From Paulownia fortunei (lineage: Eukaryota > Streptophyta > Magnoliopsida > Lamiales > Paulowniaceae): 64,000 nucleotides of DNA. A program made the translations under genes and the position numbers. The DNA is taken from positions 10,540,001-10,604,000 of the forward strand of contig CM033121.1 of NCBI GenBank assembly GCA_019321725.1. The letters run 5' to 3'. Of this stretch, positions 11,201 to 22,402 are shown piece by piece; position 1 is the stretch's first letter; each line of letters begins with the position of its first letter. The notes beneath the pieces were generated by a model that saw only the letters and a program-made list of their open reading frames with translations, was not told the origin of the DNA and did not search any database.

Positions 11201-13881
11201 GCTTATCAGTTTGTTCCAATTGCTTTCTGTATATCTTCTTGGCCTGTTATTAATTGGGAATCCATTCTTGGCGTGTCAAATTTTTGCCAAAATTTAGTTC
11301 TGCATAATCTGCATTGGTGTTTAAATCCTCCTCAACTTCATTTTTATTCCACGTTTGCCTTAAAAATCTTGTGCAAGTGGAAAACTCTTCTGGATCAATA
11401 TTTTCTTCTTCCTGTGTGTGGGATTGGGTGGTTTTCCTCATGGATTAAGGTTGCTGGTTTACTGTTGTTGATTGCCTGTATTGTCCTTATAGCACAAGAT
11501 AATGTTTCTTTTTGCCCATGAAAATGAAAATGTACTCCACTTGTGTACAGTTTTCACTGGATAATATTTCTTGAAATCTTTTGCTTAATATTTTTAAACA
11601 ACTCACAGTCCAAAAGTAGATTAAAGGTTAAGATCTGCCACAGAATCGTATTACTTTCATGCTTCTAAAGTTGCTGACTCAATATGCGTGTGCATGTGTT
11701 GCACACCCGAAGCAGCTGCATACACATTCTGTCTGCTAGGCCTGTAGACCCAGGCACCTTCCCAATTAGACCAGGCAACTGGGTCTAGACCGAATAAGGT
11801 GGTTTTTTAGATCTGGTCCATGCCTTACCCACTAAAGATTTAGAAAGTGGTTCAAGGCTGGTCTCTATACCAAGACCAAACTAATTACCCAACTATCCAA
11901 CTAAAATTTTCATAATCCACACTATCCCCTCTCCCCACCCGCACCTTTCATTGCCTCACCTGCTCTGTCTTCACATTTCGCATATGTATGTAGGTAAATA
12001 TATATAGTATGGGGTGGTGTAGGGCCTCAGCTGGCTGATAGTGAGTGGCTTTGACAGTGCTGGAGTTGTTTGGGGGTGGGGGGGAGGGGTCGGGCGACAA
12101 TGAGGGTCCCGGCGACATGGAGGGGGAGAAAGCAAAAAGAAACAAACACTGGGTCAAGGCTCACAATAGAATAGACTCGAGGGTATCAGGTATGGTCAAG
12201 GTTGGGTTTGTACTGAAATCCTGATTAGGTCTGGGTCTGTCTGAACAGGGTAGAGAACTTACTCACTATACAAGCCTACTATCTCCCTTTAACAACTCTA
12301 TTTTATAGGCAACTAGATCAATGTGAACTGATAATTCTTGAGTTGAATTTACCATATTTCCAATGGATTCCTTATTAGTTTGTTCGTCTTATGTGCTTGA
12401 ATTTACAGAGGGAAGTTTATCCACTTTTGCTGTTATTCCCAGCGGAAAGGAAGAACAACACTGTGTCTTTTGAAGGAGATATTGCAGTATCTGATATCAT
12501 CAAGTTTCTGGCTGCTCATGGGAGCCATGTACTAGATCTTATCATGGATAAAAGTAAGTTTTGTAGATTAATGGTGCTTTCTCTTTTTCTTGTTCCTTGC
12601 AATGCAGGTTCATCTATGTAGAAGATGGCATGGGTAGAGTCTCCTTTTTCATTTGACTTCTTAAATACCTTTTGAACAGTCTGGATCAGTTTCAGTGTAC
12701 AGAAGTTCTGATCTCATTCATCAGGACTTCTGTGTACTGAACTCGCACATTTTAGAGTTTTCACTTCTCCTGCCTGCATCATTGGTCACGTGGCTTGTAC
12801 TGATCTTGCACATTTTAGTTTTTTCACTTCTGCATCATTCATTACATGTGGCTTTACCAAACAATGTTACGTTAGTTAATCCGTGGACAATCTGGATTTG
12901 TTTTAGTAACTTACCTGTAATTAGGGGGAGAGATTTATGTAGGTGATTTTACCTTGACATCTTGACTTTTATACTATAAATTAAGCATAGTGAGGAGAAC
13001 GATTCAGTCAACTGTTTGTGGGTCTGGAGGCTCAAGGGGATTGTGTAGAATGCTCAAAATGTATCTGTAATATATTGATATATTGCAAAATGTGGAATAG
13101 GTCAGCTTCCACAATCTGTCTAATGTAATTTTCTGAAAACTCGTCTCTTTCTCGCTAGTCTTTCTTGAATCGTGTGTTGAAACTCAGATACAATATTTAG
13201 TTATTCAAATATTAATATGACTTTAGTGGAATCTATTGTCCTTTTGGGTTAGGTTTTCTACAGGACCAGAATTCAGTCACAGAGGGCCCACAGACTAGGA
13301 GCTTGCACCATGAAGTTCTACTAAAAGACAGATTGCAAAATGTAGCAGTTAAATACCAGATCAATGCTCAACTCCCTGTTGGTTCACATGAAAGGCCTCA
13401 GTTGTTTGCTGGTTGTGTTCTAAGTGCAACGGAGAAGCTTCTGGATGTTCACCCGTTTGACGAATCCAAAATTCTAATTGTGAAAGTGGATCAAAGCACC
13501 GGATTTCAAGGTCTGATTGTTAATAAACATATCAGTTGGGACTCTCTTGAAGACCTTGAAGAAGGATTTGAATTGTTAAAGGAGGCGCCCCTGTCTTTTG
13601 GTGGTCCTGTCATGATGCGTGGAATGCCTCTTGTTGCTTTAACACACAAATTTATTGAAGGGCAATCCCTTGAAGTCCTGCCAAACATTTACTTCATTAA
13701 TCAATTGGCCACACATAGCCTACTCGAAGAAATTAGAGTCGGAAATCAATCTGTTCACGATTACTGGTTCTTTCTAGGATATTCTAGCTGGGGTTGGGAA
13801 CAACTATTTCATGAGATTGCTCAAGGAGCTTGGAATGTAAGCAAAGGCAATTTGGAACAATTGGAGTGGCCATGGAGGTGA
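6289..13881 (+). CDS. LOW-like protein: thioredoxin-fold plus UPF0301/DUF179 (3' part only)
   Basis: Four exons fit with matching phases and GT-AG borders: 6289-6774, 9212-9294, 12409-12553 and 13253-13881, giving the last 446 residues. Exon 1 follows a clear pyrimidine-rich acceptor, so at least one exon lies upstream, lost at the gap. Exon 1 has a thioredoxin-like domain with FSNSWCGFCQRM, a CxxC redox site. Exons 2-3 (LPLIYMMDCTRNDCSLI, then REVYPLLLLFPAERK) look like a second thioredoxin-like fold. Exon 4 is a UPF0301/DUF179 domain (bacterial AlgH/YqgE) with TGFQGLIVNKHISW, SFGGPVM and FFLGYSSWGWEQLFHEI, ending in WPWR. The architecture matches Arabidopsis LOW (At3g19780, from memory), annotated as a protein disulfide isomerase-like protein; its biochemical role is poorly known. 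The exon 2 acceptor was chosen because it alone keeps phase and conserved sequence. About half the expected protein is missing. Confidence 0.9.
6775..9211 (+). other. Intron of the LOW-like gene, with compound microsatellite
   Basis: Donor is ACAG|GTGGTA and acceptor GTTGCAG|AT. It holds (CT)n at 8161-8178 running into (AT)n at 8179-8209, then an alternating GT/GC tract near 8248-8267. No coding sequence is recognisable in it. Confidence 0.75.
10535..10940. repeat. MITE-like insert in intron
   Basis: The left end has GATTTTCTTTTACATGTTTGG and the right end, read on the opposite strand, has GATTTTCCTTTACTTTTTCATG then TGTTTGG. Such imperfect inverted ends and the repeated ATGTTTGGTTGT motif are usual in plant MITEs. 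I could not fix exact ends or a target duplication. Confidence 0.4.
11738..12285. repeat. Possible MITE with TAGGCYTGTA ends
   Basis: The left side begins TAGGCCTGTAGACCC and the right side, on the opposite strand, TAGGCTTGTATAGTG. The interior is rich in GGTCT / GGGTC words and is less AT-rich than the rest of the intron. The ends agree over about 10 bases only, so this is tentative. Confidence 0.3.
12691..12742. repeat. Short hairpin (inverted repeat) in intron
   Basis: Arms at 12691-12711 and 12721-12742 are nearly perfect inverted copies (about 21 bases, two mismatches) around a 9-base loop. The following 110 bases contain a loose tandem duplication (GCACATTTTAG...TTTTCACTTCT twice). It lies in the last intron of the LOW-like gene. 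Confidence 0.7.
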
Positions 13882-15636
13882 TATAGAAGTGCATCCACGA
13901 GCTTGTGATTACATGTACTAGAGCTTAGAGTTTCTTAATCAGGTTTTCTACGGACTGGAGCTTCTGAGGCTATGCCAAAGAGGATGGAATCGGTGGACGT
14001 GATCCTCCAACAGGTACTTGTCCATTAATTCTTAGTTACCATTAGTGGCATGGTGCCTAAGGACTTGTATGACTTCTGATATTTGACCTTGCTCAAAGTG
14101 AAACTTCTTTGTATTGTGTCCATAAGACAGCACAATGCAACTACGTCCTTCTTGAGTTTTTTTTTTCCCCCAACAAATTCAGCTCTCGTGTCCAATAATT
14201 TATATAATACAGCATTCCTTTAGCAGTCGAGACTTATCTGCCAGATAAGGGGTGTTTTTGTAATTGGACCTAACCTGAATGGTACGGATGTAACTTAAAC
14301 ACGTCTTTCTTTAACAAACGACTTGCTTAATGTTTTTTCTTGAAACGATGGATGATATATTCTGATGTGGGGTGATTTTGAAAACGAGAAAACAGTGACA
14401 TGCTGCTATAATTAATTGTGATCTAGACAATACTAAGTTTTATTTTTAGGGCTAAAAACAAACGAACTAAACTCCTAGACACTCAACCGAAATTAATAGG
14501 TAAAAGTTGTTTAGAATCAAGTTTGTACACTCAATCGAAAAAAGTTATTTAAAATCAAGTTTGTTAAGTGTAAAAAGAAAGTTTGATTTTATTTATTTAT
14601 TTATTTTTGTTTGAAAAGATATGATGACTTAGTTGAAAAATGATAAAGTACGTGTAGAAATATAAAATTACTTGAAATCAATTGGAGTTAGATTTAATTA
14701 AATGTTGTTTGAGTTTAATTCAATTAATAATTAAATTATGCTCAAATATAATTTTAAATGAGATAAAATTTTAAATCAAAATTAAACAACTTATTTGATT
14801 TGGCTCAAATCTCTTTAAAAAGAAGTTCAACTCGATTCTATCCTTAACTTGTAATCTAAAAGCATCTTACTCAAAAAATAGCAAAGTTGATTGAAATATT
14901 CTAATTTTGTTTTTCTTATTTTGTCATTTCTAGATGGGCACGCTTAAATACTAGTTGACTAAGACTAGTGTTTTATTAGTAATGGAAAAATAAAGGAAAG
15001 ATAAATTTTTTTTTTCAAAATTAGTAGTAAAACTCCTTTTCTTCGAGTGGCAAGTTATTTGTAGCTCCTTAAACTCATTTTAATTTTTTGATTCAATTCC
15101 CACTCATTATTTCTTTAGTTTGCACTCCTTAAAAGCACTCTTTAAACAAAAAATAATTTTTGAGTCAATTCCCCATTTGATTTTACCACAATATCCTTCT
15201 CACTTAAAACATTTTTCCCTTTCTTCTCCAACAACTTCTCTCAACCCTAAACCCCGCAGCCCCACATACACACTTGCCATCATCTACCTTGCTCATCGAG
15301 AACTATCACTGCCGTCGCCACCACCACCACCACCACCACCATTATTGACAACTTTTATACTCGCTCACGCCCTAAAAAAAATGTGTACAGAAGGCCCAAA
15401 ACCAAACCTAAACCTTCCCTTTGTACTTAGTCCCCCATGACTTGCCATCACCACCGACAATGACACTATGTGCTGTCTATGCCACCCCCACCACCTAAGT
15501 CATAGGTTGATCTCTTTTCTTTCTCTCTCTCATTTTTCACATTTATCTCTCTTGTTACACCACCATGGCCACCACTAATACCATCACAACTACCGACATC
15601 TTTCCTAAGCATATGTCTGCAATCGGGTGAGGGTTG
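13882..15636. other. 3' flank of the LOW-like gene and AT-rich spacer
   Basis: The first few hundred bases are presumably 3' UTR. The rest is AT-rich spacer. A (CCA)n tract sits at about 15317-15344 within a C-rich, proline-like stretch (15220-15620) with no convincing protein. Confidence 0.6.
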
Positions 15637-18600
15637 TGTTACACCCCCACCACTAAATATAGATATTGATATAACAATAATTTTAACAAGGTAGCACATG
15701 TGTGTACATGTGTATATATATAATTTTTTTGTCAACTGTAGCACTTTGAAAAATAGTAAAAGTATTTTCTTACGTATAACCCTATATATAGAAAAATCAC
15801 CGTTTATATAAAAAAACACAACACCCATCACGGTCACGCTATTCTCAAACGTATTTACTATAAAATTTCAAGAGTTATATAAGACACGACATCCCAAAGT
15901 TATAATACGATAGACTCAAAAATTAAAATAATAGCCTATATTTTCAGAAGAAGTAAAAATATTTTGCATCTTGTATCTCTTTATATATAGACAACAATTT
16001 ATACAATAATAATGATTGTAAAAATTAGAATATGCCCGCAACACAACCCAGCAGGTCATCATCCATGTACAGTGATCCTTAGAAGCCTCTAGGAGCTCCA
16101 ACAACCAGTCCAGTAAGCCTCAGAGTCTCAGGTATCACCATGCTTACCTACAATACATGAACTACATGAGCTAGTGCTCAGTAAGTGAAAATCATGCATG
16201 CTGAAGAGATAATCTAACATATATGCAATGCATCTCTATGAAATCATGCCAGGAATGCAAGGTCCTAGACCAAAACAGTTCATTTAAAATCATTTTCCAC
16301 CACTGGGCCCTTGGCCTACCTACTATGTACCGGATATAGCTCTCAACAATATTAATAATCACATGGCTATAAACAGATTGACATAGTCCGAGGGCCATCT
16401 CCTGGGATCACTAGAGGGTCTTCCCTTGTGATCCTCCAAAAGTCTTCCCACCAATAGCGTCAATAAGGGCACAGTCAAGTGGTATACCCTCTCGTGACCA
16501 CCAAACGCACACCCCCTGTCAACCCTTAAGATCCTCTGAGAAGTAACACTCACAGCGCCCCAAAATATCACATAAGCACGCCTCGCATGCCGGTACACAA
16601 GTAGTGGCCAACCAAAATCTTTTTTTTTTCTTCTAAAAATCATGTCTCAAATCATATCATGCAAGAACCTCAACTATACTCATATATCGTGCATGCACAT
16701 GTAAATGCTCATGAATGGTATGTTCAATATGAAATGTAAGTCATCTTTCTCTCAACATGTTTCAAGAATCATAAACTCTTAAGGTATATACTATACTTGT
16801 CATCCAATCAATTTAAATATTATCAACACATTATGTATAAATGCTTCAAGCCATACTATGCTCATGCATTGTAGTTGCAAATGGATTTTCACTTACGTTT
16901 GATCAGTTGTGTGTTACTTCTAGGTTTCTTAAGTACTACTCCCCAACCCTAGATGTGAAACAATTTATAAAAATACAAGATATCAATAACCATCCTCAAT
17001 TAACAAGTTCATTATACCTAAAGTAGTATAAAGATCTTAAATCTCAATTTAATTTAACAACCTTACCACTTAGAAACTATAACCAAATATAACATTCTAC
17101 GCACTTTTGTTCCATATCTTAAATGTATACTAACCTCACTTAATTGATGTATTTTAACTCTTATAACATCTCCCTAAAATTTAGAGATCAAATTAACCAC
17201 ATCTATGTTGGAAAATGTTAATTAACTAAATGGGACAAATTCACAACTTCACATTTTCTTGCTGCCATATTAATTTGTATGATGATTTTGATACCCTTAG
17301 ACATATTCATTCACTCCCCAATTTTTTTATCACACTTAGCTAACATCAAAAACAATTTAACCATGTCATATAATGGCTAAAATGCACGGATATAGCATTC
17401 CAAGTTCAGCTCCCTTCACAACATACTGAAACAGAATTTTCCTACCATGACAGTTTTGCGCACTTCATGACATTAATGGTTTTGGCACCCTTAAGTGTAT
17501 TCAACCACTTTCAAATTTTCACCACACTTAGATAACATATACAAAGAGACAACCAGGTCATAGTCTTTCCAAAAATAATGGATGTAATGCTATAAAACCA
17601 GTCCCCTTCACAGAGGACATAATTTGAAATTCGATGGAGATAATTCTGAACATCTCTTTCATTGTCATGCCATATTTTAATTCCCAAGCTATCCTAACCT
17701 AAATACATAATCTTAACTCCTATATAAACACGTTCATGATGATAAATATAGAATTTACCCAAGGTTTCTTGCAGATTTTAAGCTCAGTAAACTAGAAATG
17801 AACATATACATAAATTCTGCCCCTTAGTGGTTCTACTATGTGTTTGTAACCACAAATCATTCTTTTATGCATAATAACCCTATGAATAACCTCTAAAATC
17901 ATCATGAACAAGATAAGAATCTTAAGAAATCACAAAATCCTCAAATAATATAAAAATTAATGTCAAAACTGTATATGAACCTCACCTATGCCAGTTTCAG
18001 CTTCTACTTGTGATTACTACTTCCTTTTGCTTCCTTTGCCCTTTTCTATCACTTGGAATCAATTAGGACCAGGTTAGAGCAATTTTGATATGAGTTTGGA
18101 CCCTAAAAGACTGAAAATGGTTGAGGGTCGTGGGTAAATGGCTAAGAGTGAAAGAAAGCTTGAGGTGGCACTTGAGGTGCTTGCTTAAGCTTGGTAGCAA
18201 GCATGAGGTGATAAGCCGTGGTATAAATCTGATATTTCACCCATCTTTCAAGCCTAAATCAAATGTGTCTTAATATACATTAATTTTATTGTATCCTATT
18301 TTAATTACCACAAGATACCATAGATAATTCATAAGCTAATTTTCTAACCGTTCATTTAATTTCTTACCCGATTGTCACCCGATTCTTGAATAATTGTCCA
18401 TATTAAAAATTATATAATCTTATATATAAATGAATATTGTAATATCTCCTTTCAATCATAGTATATTATGTCTAATGTCCCAAATATGCAATTTATCCAT
18501 ATATATTTTTGAAATACCTAGATGAAATCGAATCAAACCGTATAAGCTTACTAATAACACTTTTAACACTTCCAAAATTATAACCTATATATCCTATCTA

Positions 18601-18839
18601 TATCCAATATTGATCAACCTCATTTTCTTCTTATTTTAATATAAAATCAACTACTTAGATTAGAAAATTCAATAACTAATATCGTGCAAGAGTTTTAGAA
18701 TTAAGTTTAATATTCAAGAATATCGTATAAAATGAAATAAATTATGAAATGTCAATAGAAATGCAAGTAGCATATAAAATTAGCACATAATGTATGAATT
18801 ATAATAGCCAAGTGAGTGGTGTGAGACTTGGCTATTACA
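15637..18839 (-). repeat. Solo LTR of a Ty3/gypsy (Tekay/Del-like) element
   Basis: A 3.2-kb block that on + starts TGTTACACCCCCACC and ends GGCTATTACA, so on - it runs TGTAATAGCC to GGTGTAACA with TG...CA ends. It is flanked by GGTTG (15632-15636) and GGCTG (18840-18844), a 5-bp target duplication with one transition. Its internal landmarks (for example GTCATCATCCATGTACA and GGAGCTCCAACA) recur in the LTRs of the nested element at 22403-32004, so the families are related. No internal region is attached, as expected after LTR-LTR recombination. Confidence 0.8.
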
Positions 18840-20357
18840 GGCTGGAAGGTTATATTGATTGTTTTTTCATTTTTTTCTTTAACTGTTGGGCATATTGTGC
18901 ACAAATAGTATAGTGTAGTAAACCTCTGATCCATGATGTTTTCACTAAATATACAGAAATGTAGTATTAAGGATTCAAAGTTCCAGTACTTTATGAATAA
19001 TATAGAATATTGAAAAATCAATCTTGAAGTATTTATAATGGTACTAAATATGTAATGTTGTAGTGAAGTCTTACGGTGCACAATTTTTTTTTGTTGCCCG
19101 TTATGCCATTGGAATTTAAGTTTTCTCCTTTTTCAAAAATTTCACACCATTTTCCAACTTACATGGTTGAATACAATGGACAGAGCTGCGGAGACGCAAT
19201 GGAAGCTCAAGATGCACGAAAGAAAGACCATCCACAAGCATTCCACTTTAAATTGTCCCAATTTTCAACACCTAGCCTTGTAACAAATATTAGAACCAAT
19301 TTTTCTAAAACTTTGACAAAAAATCAAGCTATCAACCACTTTAAATTGGGGGTTTAAGGTTGAGTGATGGTGGCGGGTGCAAAATAGTGTTGAGGGTTGA
19401 AGGGTGACAGAAGGTGAATAATGTTCTTAAGGGTAGAGGGGATATATATGGAGGATGTAGAATGGTGTTGAGGGTTGAGGGTTGTATGGAGGGTGCAGAA
19501 TGGTGATGAGGGTTGAGGATTGAGGTTGCATATAGGTGACAATACTACTATGACATTGATTAATATACATATAAGTCCACATACATGCTTAATGTTGCAA
19601 CTGCTGATTGGTGTTAGTTATAACTTATAGGTAATGGCTAACAATAACCCACCCAACAAGATGGTTGGATTGAGCATTATGAACTCAAGTTTCTTAACAT
19701 ATTTGTTGAATCCAACCTATCCCATATCCTTAGTGAGGTGGATGTAGAAGATAACATTTGAGAGAGGTTTCCTTACCAATATAAAACTAATTCTGTTTGA
19801 GTAGGAATATAAGTAAAATGAATTGGCATATTTGGCAATTTCCAAATTACTAAATGAAGGTAGACTTGGATTATCAATTTGAAATGGAGAAAATTTGGGA
19901 GATAAAAGCCTTTTGTTTGTGTGCAATGGACTAGATATCTAATCCACCACCTTCACTAGTCACTATTGCAACGAAGGAGCTTAGCATATCTGATTTAAAT
20001 TTTGAAACTGCAACATCATTCTCTTAAGTGATTTATGTAGTTGTGCTATCGAAGTTGTTTGTTATTGGTTGGTCTCTACTTGCTTGAGGACATGCTCTTT
20101 TTGATACTTTTTATTGGTTTTTGAGATGGATATTTCGATGTGGATTTAGACATGGATGATTGTGTTGTTGAATATGGACTAATTTGGTATTTGTTATATA
20201 TATATATATATATATATGGATATGGAGTAATTTTATTTGGTATTTGTTGAGTATTTTATGTGGTACTAAACAAATAGTAATCATTCGAAAATGCAATATG
20301 TCTTGAGTGAAGATATGGTACGAGCATGCAACATCCAATATTATTGCACACCGCATA
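18840..20357. other. Spacer with G-rich minisatellite
   Basis: AT-rich sequence without a gene. At about 19359-19540 it carries an irregular tandem array built on GTTGAGGGTTGAGGGT. An (AT)n tract lies at about 20195-20217. The open frame at 19076-19357 has no recognisable similarity. Confidence 0.55.
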
Positions 20358-20812
20358 TGTAAGCCCCCCCCAACCACTAAATATAGATATTGGTATAATA
20401 ATAATTGTGACAAGATAGCACATGTGTGTGAATGTGTATATATATATATATATATTTACTTTTGTCTAATATAACACTTTAAAAAATAATAAAGTGTGTT
20501 CTCATATATAACCCTGTATATAGAAAAATCACCATTTATATAAAAACACAACACCCATCACAGTCACGCTATTCTCAAGCTGATTTTATTAAATTTCAAG
20601 AGTTATATAGGACACGACATCTTAAAGTTATAATACGATAAACTCAAAAATTAAAATAATAGCCTATACTTTCGGAAGAAGTAAGGACATTTTGCATTTT
20701 GTAACCCTTTACATATAGATAACAATTCACACAATAATAATAATTGTAAAATTACAACACGACCCAGTATGTCGTCATCCATGTACACTGATCTTTAGAA
20801 CCTATAGAACCC
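20358..20812 (-). repeat. Fragment of the solo-LTR family
   Basis: These 455 bases are closely similar to the first part of the solo LTR (15637 to about 16100), including CCACTAAATATAGATATTG and GTCGTCATCCATGTACA. The copy stops abruptly where the Athila-like LTR begins. It is therefore a truncated LTR, perhaps the right partner of the 15637-18839 LTR around a decayed 1.5-kb interior, though I see no primer-binding site between them. Confidence 0.7.
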
Positions 20813-22178
20813 ATTTTATGATGCTATTGAGGGTAGTGTTTAAAGAGTCTACACTAGATTGAAACTTTGTGTTATGATATATCTTGGTATTGTAGGCATA
20901 AATCTTTCCACATATTTCATATCAAGTTGATTCAAATGTCTATGAAAAGTCAAGTCACAAAACTACAATTCATGAGAAGATATTAAAAGTCAATTCATCC
21001 TAAAAAGAGGTCAAAAAATAGTTGAAATAGACTGAATACTGTCAAAGCACTGAAGTGAATGAGAAAAACTGCAGCAACGACGCCTAGGCACCAAAATAGG
21101 GCGCCTAGGCGCTAAAAAAAACTGAGGGCATGGCACCTAGCGCCAAAACAGGGCTCTTAGGTGCTAAAAACATAGCAAATGGCACCTAGGCGCTGCCAGA
21201 AGGACAAATACAGGTAAAAATGAAATTTTTGCTCTCTTTAGGGCATCTCTCATCAATTTTAAGTATCCCAAGAGCCTCGAAGTCTATTTTTGGAGAAGGG
21301 AGTGAAGAGAAAACAAGCCAAGAAAGAAAAAAAAGAAAAGAAAAATACAAGGAGCAGATGAGAGATTTCTTCCAAGACTGAGAAAGAAGACATCACAAGG
21401 GAAGAAACTCATCATCTTCCAAGTTTTATTTTTATTTTCCTCTTTCTCTCTTTGATTATGTTCATGAATATTGTTAATTTATCTTACATTTTCACCATGA
21501 ACTAATTTTTTTTCTGCGGTTGTGATATAATCTAATTATGATGTTTTGAATATTTTTATCAATTTAATTCTTAATTTATTTTTCAAGTTGAGTTTTCTAC
21601 ATGATTCCTAATGCTTTCAATTACTTAGCCACTAATTAAATGATTTGCTAATCATATTGACTCAAGAGGTGATATATGTGTCTAGTTCAATGTGTAGAAA
21701 ATTTTAAATTGCATGTAAGATAGAAGTATACTTGCACGATTTGTATAGTCTTGTTTGTGATCCATAGAACCTAATGAATTATTGATTATTGTAATTTACA
21801 TAGGAATATAGTGGGTTAGTAATTAATGATATTTTTGTTAGACATTGGGAGAGGCTAGTGAATAATTTAAGAATTCTCGACTATCATTTGGAAATAAATT
21901 GAAATTGATGAGATAAATTATTCAATTTAGACTAATTATGGTGAAATCATAACCTTAGGCTTTAAGTCATTGAATTTCATCATTAATTGATTTTGATTAT
22001 TAATTTAGTTTAGCTATATTTAGTTTATAATCATCAACAATTCTTACGTAATTCAAATAAAATTAGAGTTAATATAATTTCAGTATTTAATCATTCAACA
22101 GTTCTCATGGGAACAATACTTATTCATCACTTTATTAATTGTCTACAATAACATGCATTTGCGTTCACAAATTTCACA
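20813..22178 (+). repeat. 5' LTR of the Athila-like element, 5'-truncated
   Basis: It matches the 3' LTR at 34990-36045 in order, for example TATCTTGGTATTGTAGGCATAA near 20880 and 35208. It contains about 465 bases (roughly 21010-21475) that the 3' LTR lacks, including a cluster of palindromes like GCGCCTAGGCGC. Its left edge abuts an unrelated LTR fragment and lacks the TGTTGAGTTGG start seen in the 3' LTR. Confidence 0.75.
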
Positions 22179-22189
22179 AGAAGTTTTTT

Positions 22190-22207
22190 GGCATTGTTGT
22201 CGGCGAC
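22190..22207 (+). promoter_or_regulatory. Athila-type primer-binding site (degenerate)
   Basis: TGGCATTGTTGTCGGCGA lies 12 bases after the LTR end and is a decayed form of the TGGCGCCGTTGCCGGGGA site typical of Athila elements, complementary to tRNA-Asp. Substitutions are mainly of the kind expected from decay of methylated cytosines. Confidence 0.7.
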
Positions 22208-22402
22208 TGTTTGTCTTTATTAATATCGATACAAAGTAAATCTTTTAATTTGAATTTTTCTAGTATTTTTTTTCTTTTTCTTATTGTTTGAGTATGTCCT
22301 TGTTTATCATCACAGGTGTTTTCTTATGTGTGTAAGATAAGCAAAAAGTGGTAGACGAGATGGCATTTAATGCATACTTTTGGTCAACTAAATATGATAT
22401 AA

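Larger units (their letters stand above)
9295..12408 (+). other. Large intron of the LOW-like gene with MITE-like inserts
   Basis: A 3.1-kb intron (CTGCAG|GTGCGA to TTTACAG|AGG). It contains two stretches whose ends are imperfect inverted repeats, near 10535-10940 and 11738-12285, listed separately. The open frame at 11189-11521 has no recognisable similarity and is taken as chance. Confidence 0.75.

Noticed and set aside
11189..11521. 110-codon open frame in the LOW-like gene's large intron
   Set aside because: No recognisable motif, composition like surrounding intron, and it is not needed to join the exons.
13264..13881. Using the acceptor TCTACAG at 13263 for the last LOW-like exon
   Set aside because: It is out of phase with the preceding exon (which ends one base into a codon). 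The acceptor at 13251-13252 restores the frame and gives DKSFLQDQNS.
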